From contig JAXCGZ010005754.1 of the NCBI GenBank assembly GCA_037179515.1, positions 36,001 through 100,000 on the forward strand: DNA of 64,000 nt. The letters run 5' to 3'. This document shows positions 1 through 11,124 of the stretch, in pieces. Position 1 is the stretch's first letter, and every line of letters begins with the position of its first letter. The notes beneath the pieces are model-generated. The model saw only the letters and a list, made by a program, of their open reading frames with translations. It was not told where the DNA came from and did no database searches. This DNA comes from Halocaridina rubra (lineage: Eukaryota > Arthropoda > Malacostraca > Decapoda > Atyidae). The position numbers and the translations under genes are program-made.

Positions 1-540
1 AAACAGTGCTAAGTAAGGTGGCATAAGGTTCCGTATTGGACCTATGATCGTGGTTACTTCAGAGCCTTATGTAATATACCCTATGCCTATAAAGCTGATT
101 TTGACATTCCTTTGGCACAAGATCAATAGAATTACTGGTTGTTGTTGTTGCATTGATAATTCATGATGTACTAATTATAAATACTGTTATTTTTTATTTG
201 TAGGGCTATTTCCGTTGCTTATATTCATGAGATATTTATGTTGTAATTTTGTTAGGATACTTTTTCAAAAATGTTTTGGTCAGACATGATGCATATTTCC
301 TCCCCCAAAACAGTGTGCTGCATAATTGTTTCTTGGTTGTTAGCTTCACAGAGTATATGCCTAAAATTTGCCAAAATGTATCTCCTAGGCATATTTTTTT
401 TTTGAGAAAGAGTGAAAAGAGCAGTGAAATGTTAACAATATAAAACATATTTTGCTCCTGGCCACATATAATCAGTGTGCCATGGTAATACCAACTGCAC
501 CACCATAGGTACCAGAGAGGAAAGAAACCTCTCATATAAG
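1..540. other. AT-rich intergenic stretch, nothing recognised
   Basis: No reading frame with recognisable protein similarity, splice-consistent exon or repeat family is visible here. The composition is plain AT-rich DNA. Confidence 0.5.
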
Positions 541-681
541 TGCTAAGTTAGTGAATGAACACATTCTACTGAATTCCTTTGTTCATTTTACTCCTTCTTT
601 TCAACTTCATATGTGGGTTGGAAGGAAACAGTAAAATGAACTTAGGCATTCAGTAGAATGGATTAATTCCCTAGCTTAGCA
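541..681. repeat. Foldback (hairpin) MITE-like element
   Basis: The first and last 50 or so bases are imperfect inverted copies of each other. The left arm begins GCTAAGTTAG, contains CATTCTACTGAAT and ends TTCATTTTACT. The right arm reads the same features in reverse complement (AGTAAAATGAA, ATTCAGTAGAATG, CTTAGC). About 40 bases separate the arms. This is the structure of a short non-autonomous foldback element. No superfamily or target duplication could be assigned. Confidence 0.6.
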
Positions 682-711
682 GTTAGATGAGAGGTTGTTT
701 CTTCTTAGACC

Positions 712-785
712 TTTGGTGGTGTAGTTGTTAATGCCTTAGCACACTAATTGTGTGTCACAGGTTCGAGTTCCAGCCAGCGGCAATA
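712..785 (+). repeat. tRNA-related SINE head fragment
   Basis: A TGGTGGTGTAGTTG stretch resembles a tRNA A box. About 45 bases later GGTTCGAGTTCC resembles a B box. The flanks do not fold into a full tRNA, so a SINE head or decayed tRNA pseudogene is more likely than a working tRNA. Confidence 0.4.
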
Positions 786-2965
786 TGTTTCATGTTTTCA
801 CATATAGTAATATGTTTATTTGATCAATGTTAACAATATGTTTGGGAGCTGTATTGTACAAATTTTTATACGTGACTGCACTAGGCAGAAAAGCATCGAT
901 AGTCATGCATGTTTCACCACGGAATGTGCTGCTAGCATTTTCTACTTAAGACAAATCCAACACATGATTGTTATATGTAATAAAATGAAATATTTGATTG
1001 TTTTATTGTACTGGGTTAACACTCTTTGTCCGGCATGTTTGTCCCTCATCGACAAGCAGAAAAGGTCAGATGTAAAAAAAAAAAAAAAATCCAGGCTTAA
1101 TTATTAACTCACATATGTATGTGTGCATACCCTATAGATATGTAAATTTGAATTTGCTCTTTTCAGTACACTAATATGTAGTTTTAATATTTTGCAAATA
1201 TGTAACTTGTTTCTTTTTTGTCTTTAAGTTTACGTTGAGGTAAGAGGGGCGTTTTATGTTCTTTTTTTTGCAAAAAAGTATTAATTCTTAAATGTTTGCA
1301 ATTTTGCAAAATATACTGCATTCAGATGTAATCATTTTTCACAAAGTTTACCCATTGAATGGACTAATGCTTTTTTACAGGGATATTTCTTGCCAGTGTA
1401 GGTATAAATTTTATTATATTATATATCAAGTTTTTTAAGGTTCTTTAGCATTATTATAATTAGGAATTAACAATCTAAGGAAGTCTTGCAGTCTGCAGTT
1501 CTAGATGTTGGAAGTGTAAACCATAACCTTTCTTGGTATGTTTGGATATCTTGTCTTCCTTTAGTTTTGAAACAGTATAGAAGTGTAAACTGTAACTTTG
1601 GCATGTTTACATCTTCTGTCTTCCTATTTCCTTAATTTTTATCCTATACTTAATTTTCTTTATACTCCTTTATTAAGCACAAATTGTGGCTTTGTCTCCT
1701 TTTAATTGTTTATAAATAACATGCAGTATTTTTTATTTTTTATTTTTTTTGGTAACAAAATGCATCTTTTTATATGCTGTACTACTAGCAAAGATTTTCC
1801 TACGACATTATGTCACTTTGAGTTATTTCCCAATTGCATTCTCGTTTTTTTACTGTATTTATCCTTGCTAATTTTTAATCTAGTATCACAGTCAAAGCAG
1901 AAAAGCGCTCATGTCGATTAGTAATTTGTTTCCAATCCTGTTTAGTTGCATTCAAATACTTTGAAAGATGAAAATAATACTTTGGAAATGTACTTGAACG
2001 AGTAGTACATTGTGACCCCTCGTCTCCTGCAGCTATGAGAAATTTTTTAATGGCATGACAGGATCCGCATCTCCTCATGCGCGATCTCATTTTTGTGGTG
2101 GTCATTACAATCACCGTTGCCTTGCCCGTCACATTCAGTAATCTTATTTATAAACGCGGCTCATTACTACCATAAGAGAATTCACATCATTACGGCACAG
2201 ATTTCACCCATTTCAGAGATTATATCCCAAGTTGTTATTATTGATCTCATAGCATCAAAAAACACCACTACCACCATCATCCTATTACTTATTTTTTTCT
2301 ATTTTTGTGTTGATCACCTTATGTATAGCTTTACCTTAGAATATACCATCATTTTCAATCATAGCAAAAGCATGAAAAGTCATCATTTTTCCGTCGTCAT
2401 TCAAAAACGCAGGGCGTTTCCGTCAGAATCTTCAGCCATCATTCATTAAGCTCCCGACCGGGCAACTTCGAACTGGGCTTATGCTCGCTGCTACAATACC
2501 TTAGAAAACGTTGGCAGTATTTTCATGTTAAGACTTCGTATACTTAAGGGTGCTTAACACTGCCATCTACATCATCGTTCATGAAGTCTGTCAATGTGGA
2601 CAACTCGTTTTAGCCATTAGGCTCAGAAACAGTTGCTAAACAGACATGCAGAAAAGTGTTTTATGCACAGGTTTAAAAAGTTCACTGTCTGTCATTTTTT
2701 CAAGGAGTCCGGACTGAGAGTGTTAATGTATTTTCACCTAAAATATTCACAATTACATTATCGCAGATGGATTTTGCATATACTATATTTTAATGCATTA
2801 TTTCTCAATCTACAAAGAGTTTAAAGAAAGTGGATTATAATTTAATAGTTTTTATTATCCTTTTGTATTAACTACTCTTGTTTTTATAAACTCTCTGTTC
2901 TACTATCATCATTTACAATTATCTTAATACAGAAATACCCTTAAATCGATATATACCTATACTGG
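786..2965. other. AT-rich intergenic stretch, nothing recognised
   Basis: Several short open frames exist on both strands, but none shows a recognisable domain or splice-consistent exon chain. Around 2010-2140 the GC content rises slightly without a supported gene. Confidence 0.4.
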
Positions 2966-2999
2966 ATGTCTGTGAATAGGCCATTCAGCTTTATTAACC

Positions 3000-3107
<108 letters not shown>

Positions 3108-3110
3108 GCA

Positions 3111-3269
3111 GGAAAAAGCCCATTAAAGAAAACAACAAAGATATATTTAAAGTACTTATCTGGCCACCTTCTCAAAGTCATTGTACTTTGAGACGGTGGC
3201 CAGGTAAGGTCACGAAATTAATAAGTACATCATATAAAGTTTCGTTCTTTTCTTTAATGGGCTTTTTCC
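3111..3269. repeat. Hairpin MITE between two (TA)n tracts
   Basis: The outer 22 bases (starting GGAAAAAGCCCATTAAAG) are a perfect inverted repeat of 3248-3269. An inner 19-base arm (CTGGCCACCTTCTCAAAGT, 3160-3178) pairs with 3185-3203 with one mismatch, leaving a six-base loop. The whole 159 bp can fold into one hairpin. A half-copy containing the inner arm occurs near 9295-9325. Superfamily unknown. Confidence 0.75.
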
Positions 3270-3302
3270 TTCCATCTTAGACTGTATGTTAACAGTCCAG
3301 TG

Positions 3303-3309
<7 letters not shown>

Positions 3310-3389
<80 letters not shown>
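3310..3389. repeat. (TA)n microsatellite
   Basis: A pure TA tract of about 80 bases is flanked by inverted CAGTGTTAT / ATAACACTG. It sits exactly where similarity to LINE-A stops. Confidence 0.95.
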
Positions 3390-3390
<1 letters not shown>

Positions 3391-3395
3391 CACTG

Positions 3396-5445
3396 AAGTA
3401 GTAGCGATAGAAAAGCGAAAGGGAAGATACCTTACGGCGAAGAGAGAGAGAATCCACATTAGAAGTAAGAGAAGGATCATTAATGAGTGTGACTGCCTTA
3501 GATTCAACCCTATCAAGAAGATTAGTAAAGGAAGAAGCACCCCAGGTGTGTGAGCAGTATTCTAAGTAGGGGCGGATAGGACCTTTGTAAATTTTAAGTA
3601 ACTGCAATGAGGAAAAGTAATAACGAAAATGAAACAAAACCCCCAATATTTTGGATGAAGATTTAGAAATTTGGATTATGTGATTCCTCCAAGAGAAGTT
3701 AGAGGCTATATGGATTCCTAATATATTGATAGAGTTAAGAGGGTAAATTTAATTAGTTTCGAAGACAATAGGGTTATCAGGAGAAGAAGATAAAGAGATA
3801 GCCAGAAACTGTGTCTTGGAGGCATTGAATTTAACTAAATTCTGAGTGCAAATCGGAGTTAAGAGTAGAAGAAAGAGTGATACGAGATTGATTACGAGTA
3901 ACAGATGAAGGTTGTGAAGAAAAGGCAGAGGAAACGTGAAGGGTAGAATCGGCAAAAGCATGAAGAAGAGAGGAAGATGGGGATTGTAGCAGATCATTAA
4001 TGAAGAGAAGGAAGAGAGTAGGTGAAAGAACAGAGCCCTGTGGAACACCACTGGAAACAGAGAAAGGGTTAGATGTCGTGCCATCAACAACTACAGATAT
4101 AGAACGGTCAGTTAGAAAACTGGAAATCAGAGAACAGAAAGAAGGGGTAAAGCCATAGGCAGGGAGTTTGGCCAACAGACCCTTATGCCAGACTCTGTCA
4201 AAAGCCTTAGAGATATCAAAGGCGACGACAAAGGATTCCCCATAGTTCTTCAGAGAAGATGACCATACATGAGTAAGATAGGACAGGAGATCACCCGTGG
4301 ATCTTGCCTTGCGGAAGCCGTACTGGTGATCGGAGATAAGTGAGTTAGATTCAAGGCATTTCAAGATGTGAGCATTGAGCAAAGTTTCGAAAACTTTAGC
4401 AATAGGTCGGTAGTTAGAAGGAATAGAGCCGTCACCCTTCTTAAGAACAGGTTGAACTAGAGCGTGCTTCCAAGATGAAGGACAGATACTGGTTGACAGA
4501 ATGAGGCGAAAAAGATGGCAAAGCACAGGAGCCAGTTCATCTGCAAACTCCTTAAGGAACCTTGCAGGGATACCATCGGGACCAGATGCCTTGTTTGTCT
4601 TTAGTGAGCGAAGAACCTTATGAACTTTGCGTGAAGAAAGGATAAGGGAGGGCATAGGGTTAGAGAGGGGAAAAGACTGAGGAACAGGTGAGCTGGAATC
4701 GTTGATGGAAGAGTTGGCAGAAAAATGAGAGCCAAAGAGAGTGGCTATGTCAGTGGGAGAGCAAGCTATAGAACCATCAGAACGAATGAGAGGGGGAAAG
4801 CTTGAGTTACAGAAGTTTTTGGCTAAGGACCAGAAGCATTTGTCAGTGGGAGAGGAGTTGAGGTCATCAACTTTCCTTCTTATAAAGGAAGCCTTAGACC
4901 TTCGAATCTGAGCTGTACAGCGATTCCTAGCTATAATAAAAGCAGAGCGAGTTAAATCGGAAGGAGAGGCTTGGTAAGATCGGTGAGCCTGATTCCTAGC
5001 CTGGATAGCCATGGAGCAGGCACGGTCAAACCAAGGTTTAGGCGGAGAGAAAGTTTTGGTAGAAGAGGGGAAGTACGCCTCCATTCCCGCGGTTATGATC
5101 TCGGAAACTTTTACAGCTACCCGATCAGGGTTGCGGGACCAAAAGCAGTAGTCATCCCATGGGAAGTCAAAGAGAAAGTTACGCAAATTTTCATATTGGG
5201 TTCGCTCGAAGTGCCAAAGGCGGCGTTGAGTAGGAGGGATTGGTGGTGGGGGGAGCGAAAATGGAAAAGACGGAGATCATGGAGTGGTCAGATTTACCAA
5301 GAGGGGAATGCACAGAATTAGAGAAGTTTGAAGGGTTAGAAGTAAAAAATAGGTCAAGAGTGTTCGCAGCATGTTCGTGGCGATCAGGACGCGAGTAGGA
5401 TGTTTGATAATTTGCTCCAGATCGTGAGTAACAGAGGATGGGTTC
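3396..5445 (-). mobile_element. LINE-A copy 1: non-LTR retrotransposon, truncated and inactive
   Basis: The minus strand encodes the end of the endonuclease region and a reverse transcriptase. Visible RT motifs are ASGPDGIPARFLKE, QYGFRKARST, FDISKAFDRVWHKGLL, SSGVPQGSVLSP and the palm motif. The palm motif reads HAFADSTLH, so the second Asp of the usual FADD pair is missing; a related copy near 29370 keeps FADD. A second short in-frame loss lies in the NYRPIA..KVFE region. The downstream [19 protein letters not shown] block is in another frame. The 5' end is truncated near 5445 and the 3' end is cut by the (TA)n tract at 3310. Jockey/CR1-like by motif order; the clade is inference. Confidence 0.85.
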
Positions 5446-5691
5446 TCAAAAGGCCCGTGTACTATAAATTACATGCAATTTAAATAGTCTATTTCCATAA
5501 GGAATAATGTTAATATACATAGATACGTTCCACAAGAGTGTATAAATACACTATAACAAACAAACAAAAAGCTAAGTAACACACATTTTACAAGTACATA
5601 ACCAAGCTAAAATACCTATGTAAGCTAAAAATTAAAACGTACAGTATTAAAGATATACAGATAAAACAAAAAAGAAAAAAATTAACTATAC
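5446..5691. other. Spacer between LINE-A and repeat R6
   Basis: AT-rich sequence with no recognisable gene. Confidence 0.4.
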
Positions 5692-5832
5692 GGTGGACAC
5701 CAGGTGTGTGGTGGTGATGATCAGAGTATTAAGCCATAACTACTTTCTGACTGGAATTTTCACCCTTATTGGAGTGACTTTTTCACATAAGTCCTTGTTA
5801 TATTTGTACAACAATGATTTATGACTATTCAT
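5692..5832 (+). repeat. Repeat R6, copy 1 (intact unit)
   Basis: The unit starts CGGTGGACACCAGGTGTGTG, contains TTTTCACCCTTATTGGAGTGA and ends near TGATTTATGAC. A second copy starts about 160 bases later and is split by LINE-B. An inverted partial copy lies at 8948-9045. Repeat class unknown. Confidence 0.65.
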
Positions 5833-5852
5833 TTATTTATTTATCACTATAT

Positions 5853-5953
5853 ACGGTGGACACCAGGTGTGTGGTGGCAGTGATCACAGTGCCAAGCCAT
5901 AGCGACTTTTTGACTAGGATTTTCACCCTAACTGGAGTGACTAAGCCCTTGTT
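5853..5953 (+). repeat. Repeat R6, copy 2, left part
   Basis: It matches copy 1 from CGGTGGACACCAGG through GGAGTGAC and the CCTTGTT stretch, then stops where LINE-B begins. The remaining end of the unit (GTACAC..TGATTTATGAC) resumes at 8803, after LINE-B. Confidence 0.6.
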
Positions 5954-8802
5954 TAGAAAAAAGTGAGGAGCTCGAAGATTTATGGATCACTGTGCAGTAT
6001 CAGAAACTTCCATCTTTCATTGTAGGGTGTGTTTACCTTCACCTTAAAGCACCTACCAGTTCATTTAATCATCTGCTAGAAACATTCAGAAATATCTGTG
6101 TGCGTCATAAACCCATATACATACTTGGTGATTTTAATGATGACTTGCTCTCAGCAGATAAAATGAAAAGGGTGATCAACACTGTGAAGTTAACACAAAT
6201 AGTGACAAAACCGACCCGCATAACCCCTAATTCTAGGACTCTTATAGATCTGATAATAACAAATAAAGTGGAAAGTATACCCTACTGGGACGTAGTTCCC
6301 TGCCCAATTGCAGACCACGAGCTGAACATTGCTATGCTAAACATAAACAAGCCCAAAAGGAAGCCTCTCCTCAAGACATTCCGGTGTCTAAAAAATTACT
6401 CCCCTGATATCTTTTGTGAAACATTAATCAACAACACAAATGCACTTAATAGAATTAAATACACAGATAACGTCGATTTGCAGGTTGAGATTTTAAAAGT
6501 CTTCCTTGAATGCTTAGATAGTTGTGCACCCATTGTAACAAGAAAAATAACCCGCCCTTCAGCCCCCTGGCTAACTAATGACATCAAAGAGGCAATGCAA
6601 ATCAGAAATCAAATACAAAAAGAGCTAAAAATGAATAGATATGATATGACTCTCCGAGAACGTTATAAAACAGAAAAGAAACGTGTCAGATCTCTCATCA
6701 GTGTAAGTAAAAAAGACTTTTACAAAAAACAATGACTAGACATGATACAGCAGCAACATGGAAAGTGATAAGAAGCATGATACCAAATGAAAAGAGTACC
6801 TCAGAAAGTTATGAAAATATTACGGAGTTGAAAGACAAAGCAGATAACTTTAATAACTATTTTGCTAACGTTGACAAATATACATATGAAAAAACTCAAG
6901 AAAACATCAACTCAGTGAATATGAGTAATTGCTTAAATGACAATTCTTCCAATGAAAACACAAGAGAGTACTTCAAGATAACTCCTATAGATTGTGCTAC
7001 CCTAATTCTTACCATAAAGAGCCTACGAAACTCTGGCTCTTATGGTTCAGATGGTATACCATTTCAGTTCATCAAAGATGCTCTACCCATGATTGCATCC
7101 TATATTCTAACTATTATGAACACTTCCATTGTTACTAAAAAGTTTCCTGACTCTTGGAAAATATCACATGTAATACCTCTGCATAAAAAGGGGGACAGAG
7201 AAGATGTGACAAACTATCGTCCCATTTCCCTGCTACCCATTTTCTCTAAAATATTAGAAAAAATTGTTGCATGCCAACTTATGTCATATTTAGAATCAAA
7301 TAGACTACTAACGATTAGCCAACATGGTTTCAGACCAAAACTCTCGACGGAAACTGCACTGCTTAAAGTTACGAATAGTATATATAATAATATAGATATG
7401 AAAAAAATATCTTTACTAATTTTATTAGACTTATCAAAAGCCTTCGACAGTGTAAACCATGAAATTCTTTTAAGTAAATGTATTAACTTAAATATTGATC
7501 CAAGCTGGTTTAGCGAGTATCTATCTAATCGTAAACAGTCCGTACGTCTTAACAACATTATCTCTGTGCCAAAGGATGTATCATTTGGTGTTCCACAGGG
7601 ATCAGTACTTGGTCCTATCCTCTTCTCCATTTACGTAAATGATCTATCTTCTTTCATTTCTGACTGTCTAGTCGTACAATATGCAAATGACACTCAACTA
7701 CTCCTTAGTGGTGATATTAATAACCTCCCAGAGCTAACTTTAAGAGCAGAAAACACTCTGTCAAAAATTAAAACCTATTTCCAAGAAATTGGGCTGTTAA
7801 TTAACGAAAGTAAAACACAGTGCATATTTATTGGTTCAAGGTTCCACATAGCACAAATTCCAGAAAACACAACAATTAATTTTTGCGACAATATTATCAC
7901 ACCTAGCAAAACAGTCAAAAACCTAGGAATTCACTTTGATAACCACATGTTGTTTGATTCCCACATCGATAAAGTATGCAAAAAGGTTACAGGAACATTA
8001 ATGTACTTATCACGTATAAAAGACAATTTTGAGACTACCACTCGAATAACTGTTGTTGAATCTCTAGCCCTAAGTCACATTAATTACTGCACAACTGTTT
8101 GGGGATCTACCACTAAGACTCAGATAAACAGAATACAGAAGCTTATTAATTTTGCAGCTCGAGTTGCCCTGGGAGGAATAAGAAAATATGACCACATCAC
8201 ACCAGCTCTCAATAAACTTGGGTGGCTGCGGGCAGAAAATAAGGTCGCTTATGCTATTTATGTTTTTGTATTCAAAATTTTGGACCATCATTATCCTAGC
8301 TGGCTATTTGATTTAAAAACAGTCAGGGATATAAGGGGAACCAACACAAGACAGAGCAGTGAGCTCTTTATTCACAGAACAAACACAGAAGCAGGTTCAA
8401 AGATGATCACTATCAAAGGGCCAACACTCTGGAATAATATTCCAGAGCATCTTAAAAATGCATCCTCCTTCACAGCTTTCAAAGGCAAACTATATAGTTT
8501 TCTTTTGGACAAATAGTTGCTGCTCATTAAGAACTAATTATTCTCATTGTAAGGAAACAAATATGGAAATGATGCCGATAATAACGATCCTGTATCTAGT
8601 GGCATACTTACTACTTTATTATTAACATTATTGTTAACATTTTTATTACAGCATTATTATTTTCTAAGAAAGCTACATTTAACTATATGTCTAACCCTCT
8701 TATTTATTAGTTTAATTACATGTCTACTTATAAGTTACTATTAATGTTGAATAACCATTGTACAAAATGGAAATAAATGTTTTGATTTTGATTTGATTTT
8801 GA
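5954..8802 (+). mobile_element. LINE-B: non-LTR retrotransposon, 5'-truncated, inactive
   Basis: The plus strand encodes the second half of an APE-type endonuclease (ILGDFNDDL, SRTLIDLIITN, ADHELN) at about 5992-6735. A full reverse transcriptase region follows to the stop at 8516. RT motifs include HKKGDREDVTNYRPISLLP, QHGFRPKLSTETALL, LLDLSKAFDSVNHEIL and FGVPQGSVLGPILF. The palm motif reads QYANDTQ, so the first catalytic Asp of YADD has become Asn. A frame change near 6731 separates the two reading frames. The 3' end is a GATTTTGATTTGATTTTGAT microsatellite tail (8780-8802), typical of CR1/L2-group LINEs. It lies inside repeat R6. Confidence 0.88.
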
Positions 8803-8835
8803 TGTACACACTGATTTATGACTCTCTCTCTGTTT
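8803..8835 (+). repeat. Repeat R6, copy 2, right part
   Basis: GTACAC..TGATTTATGACTCTCTC resumes the unit interrupted at 5953. It supports an insertion of LINE-B into R6. Confidence 0.5.
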
Positions 8836-8874
8836 CTCGGTATCTTTATATATTATTTATGTATTTAGTTATTT

Positions 8875-8877
<3 letters not shown>

Positions 8878-8947
<70 letters not shown>
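8878..8947. repeat. (TA)n microsatellite followed by (GA)n
   Basis: A TA tract of about 69 bases is followed by a short GA run. The sequences on each side (TGATTTATGACTCTCTC and GAGAGAGAGTCATAAATCA) are inverted copies. Confidence 0.95.
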
Positions 8948-8968
<21 letters not shown>

Positions 8969-9045
8969 TCATAAATCATTGCTTTACTAGTACACGTACA
9001 ACAATGAGTTATGTGGAAAATCACTCTAATAAGGGTGAAATCTCA
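8948..9045 (-). repeat. Repeat R6, inverted partial copy
   Basis: The reverse complement matches R6 from TTTCACCCTTATTAGAGTGA through TGATTTATGAC. The CGGTGGACACC end is missing. Confidence 0.6.
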
Positions 9046-9057
9046 TTTTGTAGTTGG

Positions 9058-9285
9058 GGTTCATACTGGGTGAAGAGAGACAGAAGCATATGGCGGCATG
9101 GTGGGAAACTGCCTCAGAGGCAGTCGCTTGGTTACTAAACAACCATTTTTTTTTTTTCGCTTTTTCCCTCATGTGTTATTCGCGGAATTCTATTTTTTTT
9201 TTTACTATTATTTTTGCGACGTGTTATTCCAATTTCGCGTAGTTTAAGCTCACTTACATAGCGAGTTGACTACTTATTAATTTTG
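9058..9285 (-). mobile_element. T1 pogo-like element, inverted left-end fragment
   Basis: The reverse complement matches the first 200 or so bases of the T1 copy at 9487, including the CCAATTTCGCG block, the poly-A/T region and the GAGGCAGT..GCCGCCAT block. It is oriented opposite to the complete copy next to it. Confidence 0.6.
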
Positions 9286-9486
9286 TGACCATATCTGGCC
9301 ACCTTCTCAAAGTACAATGACAAAGAGATACAGCTAACAAATAAGAACATATGAAAAGGAGAAAAGCCTGTTCCACAAGGGAATTGAGAAGGGATTAAGA
9401 GATACCAATCTTAATTACCAGCTGGGGTCAGTCGATAATCCCCATCCACTGGCCGCAAAGGGAAATAAAATCAATAATTGATTGTA

Positions 9487-10733
9487 CCCTCAGTTTGCTT
9501 TTTACACGTGTTTAAAATACGCGAAATTGGAATAACGCCCCCAAAAAAATAATAGTAAAAAAATGCGAAATACACGAATAACTGCCATGCAAAAAATTAA
9601 AAAAAAAATTTCATTTTAGTAAATAATCGACCGCTTCAGAGGCATTTTTCCGCCATGCTACCATGTGCTTCAGTGTCTCTTTACCTGGCATACTGCATGG
9701 ATATATCACTTGATCTAACTGTGTTTGTGTTAATGCTTCTATTTCTGGTGCTTTTTATTTTACAGATTATATACTGTACTATCGTGGCCACGAAAAGACT
9801 GTGAAAGTGCTTCTACTCCCAAAAGAGCGAGAAAGGCAATAACTCTTGAAGTAAAACTTCAAGTGTTGGCCCGTTATGAGCGTGGTGAGAGTACGGCAGC
9901 TATAAAACTGTCGATGCAACACAGTTAATGTACGTTGCGCACTATCTGTGAAAATGAGAATAAATATAGAAAAGTGCAAAAGCTGGTGTTAGTTTAACTT
10001 TGCTTAAGTCTTCCTATTCTCGATCGGATATTATGGAGAGAATGGAGAAAATGCTATGTATGTGGATGAGCATTAAAAACAAACAGTAAACAAACTTGCC
10101 ATATATCGTCAGGGGAAAAAGCGTGCAAAGCACATCAGCCGATACGGAGGCGGCAAAACGTTTGCAGATAGAGGTTTGTTCTCCCGCATCCTCCTCCTCT
10201 TCTACCGCTTAATGCGGTGGTATATTACGGAGAAAATGCTAAGTACGTGGATGAACATTAAGAACAAACAGCAAACAAACTTGCCATATAATATCGTCAG
10301 GGGAAAAACGTGCGAGAGCGCATCAGCTGATACAGAGGCGGCAAAACATTTGCAGATAGAGGTTCGTTTTCCCGCATTCTCCTCCTCTTCTACCGCTTAA
10401 GTTACGTGCTTACCCCCACCATACACGTCCCAGTGTATGCCTGTTGCCCACCACATAATAGAGTATGTTAATCTGCTTGCTGTTCAGTAAATCTGAATAT
10501 CTTTTCAATAAAAATAGCTACAGGTCTTTCTGGTTAGTTATGTACTTGTAAAATATGACTTACTTATCTTATATCTTTGGCATAGCGTGTCTATGTAAGG
10601 TTGTGAAATGTATCTATGCCCATTATCATTGTTCTTGTGGAAAATGACTCTTCACATTACGCGATTTTTACATTACACGTCACTTCTGAGAACTTATCTT
10701 CGCGTTATTCCAAGAACTGGGTGTATTGTAAAG
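9487..10733 (+). mobile_element. T1 copy 1: pogo/Tigger-like DNA transposon derivative
   Basis: Ends resemble T1 copy 2 (60111-61371), with TA directly outside both ends (9485-9486 and 10734-10735). Internal plus-strand sequence around 9790-9990 translates, with stops and frame changes, to a psq-like helix-turn-helix typical of pogo/Tigger transposases (AITLEVKLQVLARYERGEST, then TLRTICENENKYRK). It is followed by a piece like the CENP-B-type HTH (MEKMLSTWMNIKNKQ). No DDE catalytic region is visible, so it is non-autonomous. A segment of about 188 bp carrying the HTH piece is duplicated in tandem (10030-10205 and 10206-10395). Confidence 0.7.
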
Positions 10734-10789
10734 GAAACAAAATAATAGATAAAAATAATAAAATATAGGAAGCTCTATTTACAGAAAAT

Positions 10790-10792
<3 letters not shown>

Positions 10793-10875
<83 letters not shown>
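10793..10875. repeat. (TA)n microsatellite
   Basis: Pure TA tract of about 80 bases. Confidence 0.95.
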
Positions 10876-10880
<5 letters not shown>

Positions 10881-10924
10881 TTTAAGAACCAATTGGGATA
10901 ATCTTTGTTAAATTTAAAAGTTAA

Positions 10925-11120
10925 AATTTGCTGGGTTTTAGCCCTCCTATCAGGGGTGTTGCCCCTGTTCTAGCAGGCATTAGCCAATGCAAGCCCCAGC
11001 CCCTTACTGTGGTGTCCAGCAACAGCAATAACCTCCCCAGTAAACCGCTAAACTCTTGCCTGGACAAGGCTCGACCTGTTGACCTTACGAATGCGAAGCC
11101 AGCAGATTACCACTGTACTG
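10925..11120 (-). repeat. SINE family S4, copy 1
   Basis: It shares most of its length with 11490-11680 (CCCC..ACTGTGGTG, CAGTAAAC.GCTAAA, GAATGCGAAG.CAG, TACCACTGTACT). Read on the minus strand, the end near 11120 begins with AGTACAGTGGTAA and later GAGGTCGA-like boxes, as in a tRNA-derived SINE. Confidence 0.55.
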
Positions 11121-11124
11121 TTGT

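Noticed and set aside
1875..2132. Minus-strand open frame with CGSCHAIKKFLIAAGDEG.
   Set aside because: Cys and charged residues looked domain-like, but no second exon, splice sites or family match could be found.
2093..2449. Plus-strand open frame of 118 codons.
   Set aside because: Hydrophobic/His-rich composition of AT-rich DNA, without domain or exon structure.
4971..5321. Plus-strand open frame of 116 codons opposite LINE-A.
   Set aside because: Antisense to a clear RT/endonuclease coding strand.
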